Part shown: piece by piece, positions 5,422-6,012 of the stretch
Position numbering within the stretch: position 1 is the stretch's first letter
How the letters are laid out: each line of letters starts with the position of its first letter
NCBI GenBank assembly: GCA_015064195.1
Contig: SVSO01000181.1
Coordinates: 1-6,012, forward strand
Reading direction: 5' to 3'
DNA from: Oscillospiraceae bacterium
Lineage (GTDB): Bacteria > Bacillota_A > Clostridia > Oscillospirales > CAG-272
Length of the DNA: 6,012 nt
Translations under genes and position numbers: made by a program
The notes under the pieces: generated by a model
Told to the model about the DNA's origin: nothing
What the model saw: the letters and a program-made list of their open reading frames with translations, nothing else
Databases searched by the model: none

Positions 5422-6012
5422 ATGGGAATTCAGAAAAACCTGACACTTAGCTTGATTGACGCGATTGCCGAAGGACGCTTCGGCGCATCCGGAAGCCGCT
5501 TTCCATCCGTCAGAGAACTTGCCGCAGATTACGGCGTTTCTTACGTCACAGCACAGCGCGCCTGCGAAAAACTGCGTCAAGAGGGACTCATCCGTCTGTT
5601 TGGCGGGCGTGCTTATCTGACGACCGGCAGAGCGTCGGCAAGTACGCCGTTGGCGCACCTTCTTGAAGAAGCTCGCGTCGGCAAACGTCGCTTTGGATTG
5701 CATATGAGTCGGATTGACAATATATTTTTCACTTCACTTGCTGCTCAATTGACCGCAGTGCTCGAAAAGCAGGGATGGAAGCTGATCATCATGTCCTCCG
5801 GCGGTGATTCCGATACGGAACGGCGTATTCTTGATGAATTTCAGGAGTTGGGCGTTTCCGGTATTTTTACCTGTCCCGGCAAAGTCAATGTAGGAAACCT
5901 CGAAAATTTAGGTTCCAGTATTAGAATTTGCGATTCAACGACAAAAAATGAAACAGAAGCGGCGAATCGCGTACCGACCTCGAATTTCATGTGTGAATCG
6001 GGGTGGAAAGCC
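5422..6012 (+). CDS. GntR-LacI chimeric transcriptional regulator, N-terminal fragment
   Basis: Partial gene, open from ATG 5422 through the right edge (197 residues seen). Residues about 7-68 are a GntR winged helix: LIDAIAEGRF, the signature RFPSVRELAADYGVSYVTAQRA (26-47) holding the recognition helix, EKLRQEGLIRLF and the wing GGRAYLT. From about residue 90 a periplasmic-binding-protein/LacI-type effector domain begins: RRFGLHMSRIDNIFFTSLAAQL, GWKLIIMSSGGDSDTERRIL and LGVSGIFTCPG. This is the arrangement of AraR-type repressors: DNA binding by the GntR head, sugar sensing by the LacI-like body. It is divergent from the operon across a 122-base interval containing two inverted repeats, so it is very likely the local regulator. 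Repression relieved by a sugar is the usual mode but is inferred here. The start is supported by the G-rich Shine-Dalgarno at 5411-5418. The C-terminal half of the sensor and the dimer region lie beyond the window. Confidence 0.88.
   Translation, partial: MGIQKNLTLSLIDAIAEGRFGASGSRFPSVRELAADYGVSYVTAQRACEKLRQEGLIRLFGGRAYLTTGRASASTPLAHLLEEARVGKRRFGLHMSRIDNIFFTSLAAQLTAVLEKQGWKLIIMSSGGDSDTERRILDEFQELGVSGIFTCPGKVNVGNLENLGSSIRICDSTTKNETEAANRVPTSNFMCESGWKA

Noticed and set aside
5404..5703. 99-codon minus-strand open frame under the regulator gene
   Set aside because: Antisense to the GntR winged-helix coding region, whose motif is unmistakable.

Overview
The window reads as one carbohydrate-utilisation locus from a low-to-middle GC Gram-positive bacterium, most likely a gut or rumen Clostridia (Oscillospiraceae/Lachnospiraceae-like) member. 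The basis is the Firmicutes-style lipoprotein signal peptide on the solute-binding protein, strong AAGGAG/GAGGTGA ribosome binding sites, sigma-A type promoters, a GntR-LacI chimeric regulator, and a tightly packed one-way gene cluster. The assignment is inference from style; there is no rRNA or marker gene.

Layout. Five genes lie head to tail on the minus strand, reading from about 5299 down to the left edge: a GH20-like protein (5299-4001), an Ig-like + DUF4434-type TIM-barrel protein (4001-2697, sharing one base with the gene before it), an extracellular solute-binding lipoprotein (2651-1170), an orphan TIM-barrel glycosidase-like protein (1156-122), and the first 39 codons of a SIS-domain phosphosugar protein (118 to beyond position 1). 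Gaps are -1, 45, 13 and 3 bases and no terminator is visible, so this should be one operon that continues past the left edge. On the plus strand, 5422 to the right edge is the 5' part of a divergent GntR-LacI type regulator.

Control. The 122-base divergent interval (5300-5421) contains two well-formed promoters, one per direction, each with a 17-base spacer and an extended -10. Each is covered by its own perfect inverted repeat: a 6-5-6 repeat over the operon -10, and a 9-8-9 repeat between -35 and -10 of the regulator promoter. The simplest reading is that the regulator represses the operon and itself until a sugar ligand binds.

How the parts fit. The lipoprotein would capture a sugar or oligosaccharide outside the cell. 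The partner permeases and ATPase are not in the window. The three glycosidase-like proteins all lack signal peptides, so they would act on imported material in the cytoplasm. The SIS protein would act on a phosphosugar product. A GH20-like fold plus a SIS protein hints at an amino-sugar or N-acetylated glycan, but the substrate cannot be read from sequence. The oddest point is that the GH20-like protein has Lys where the family's catalytic acid Glu should be.
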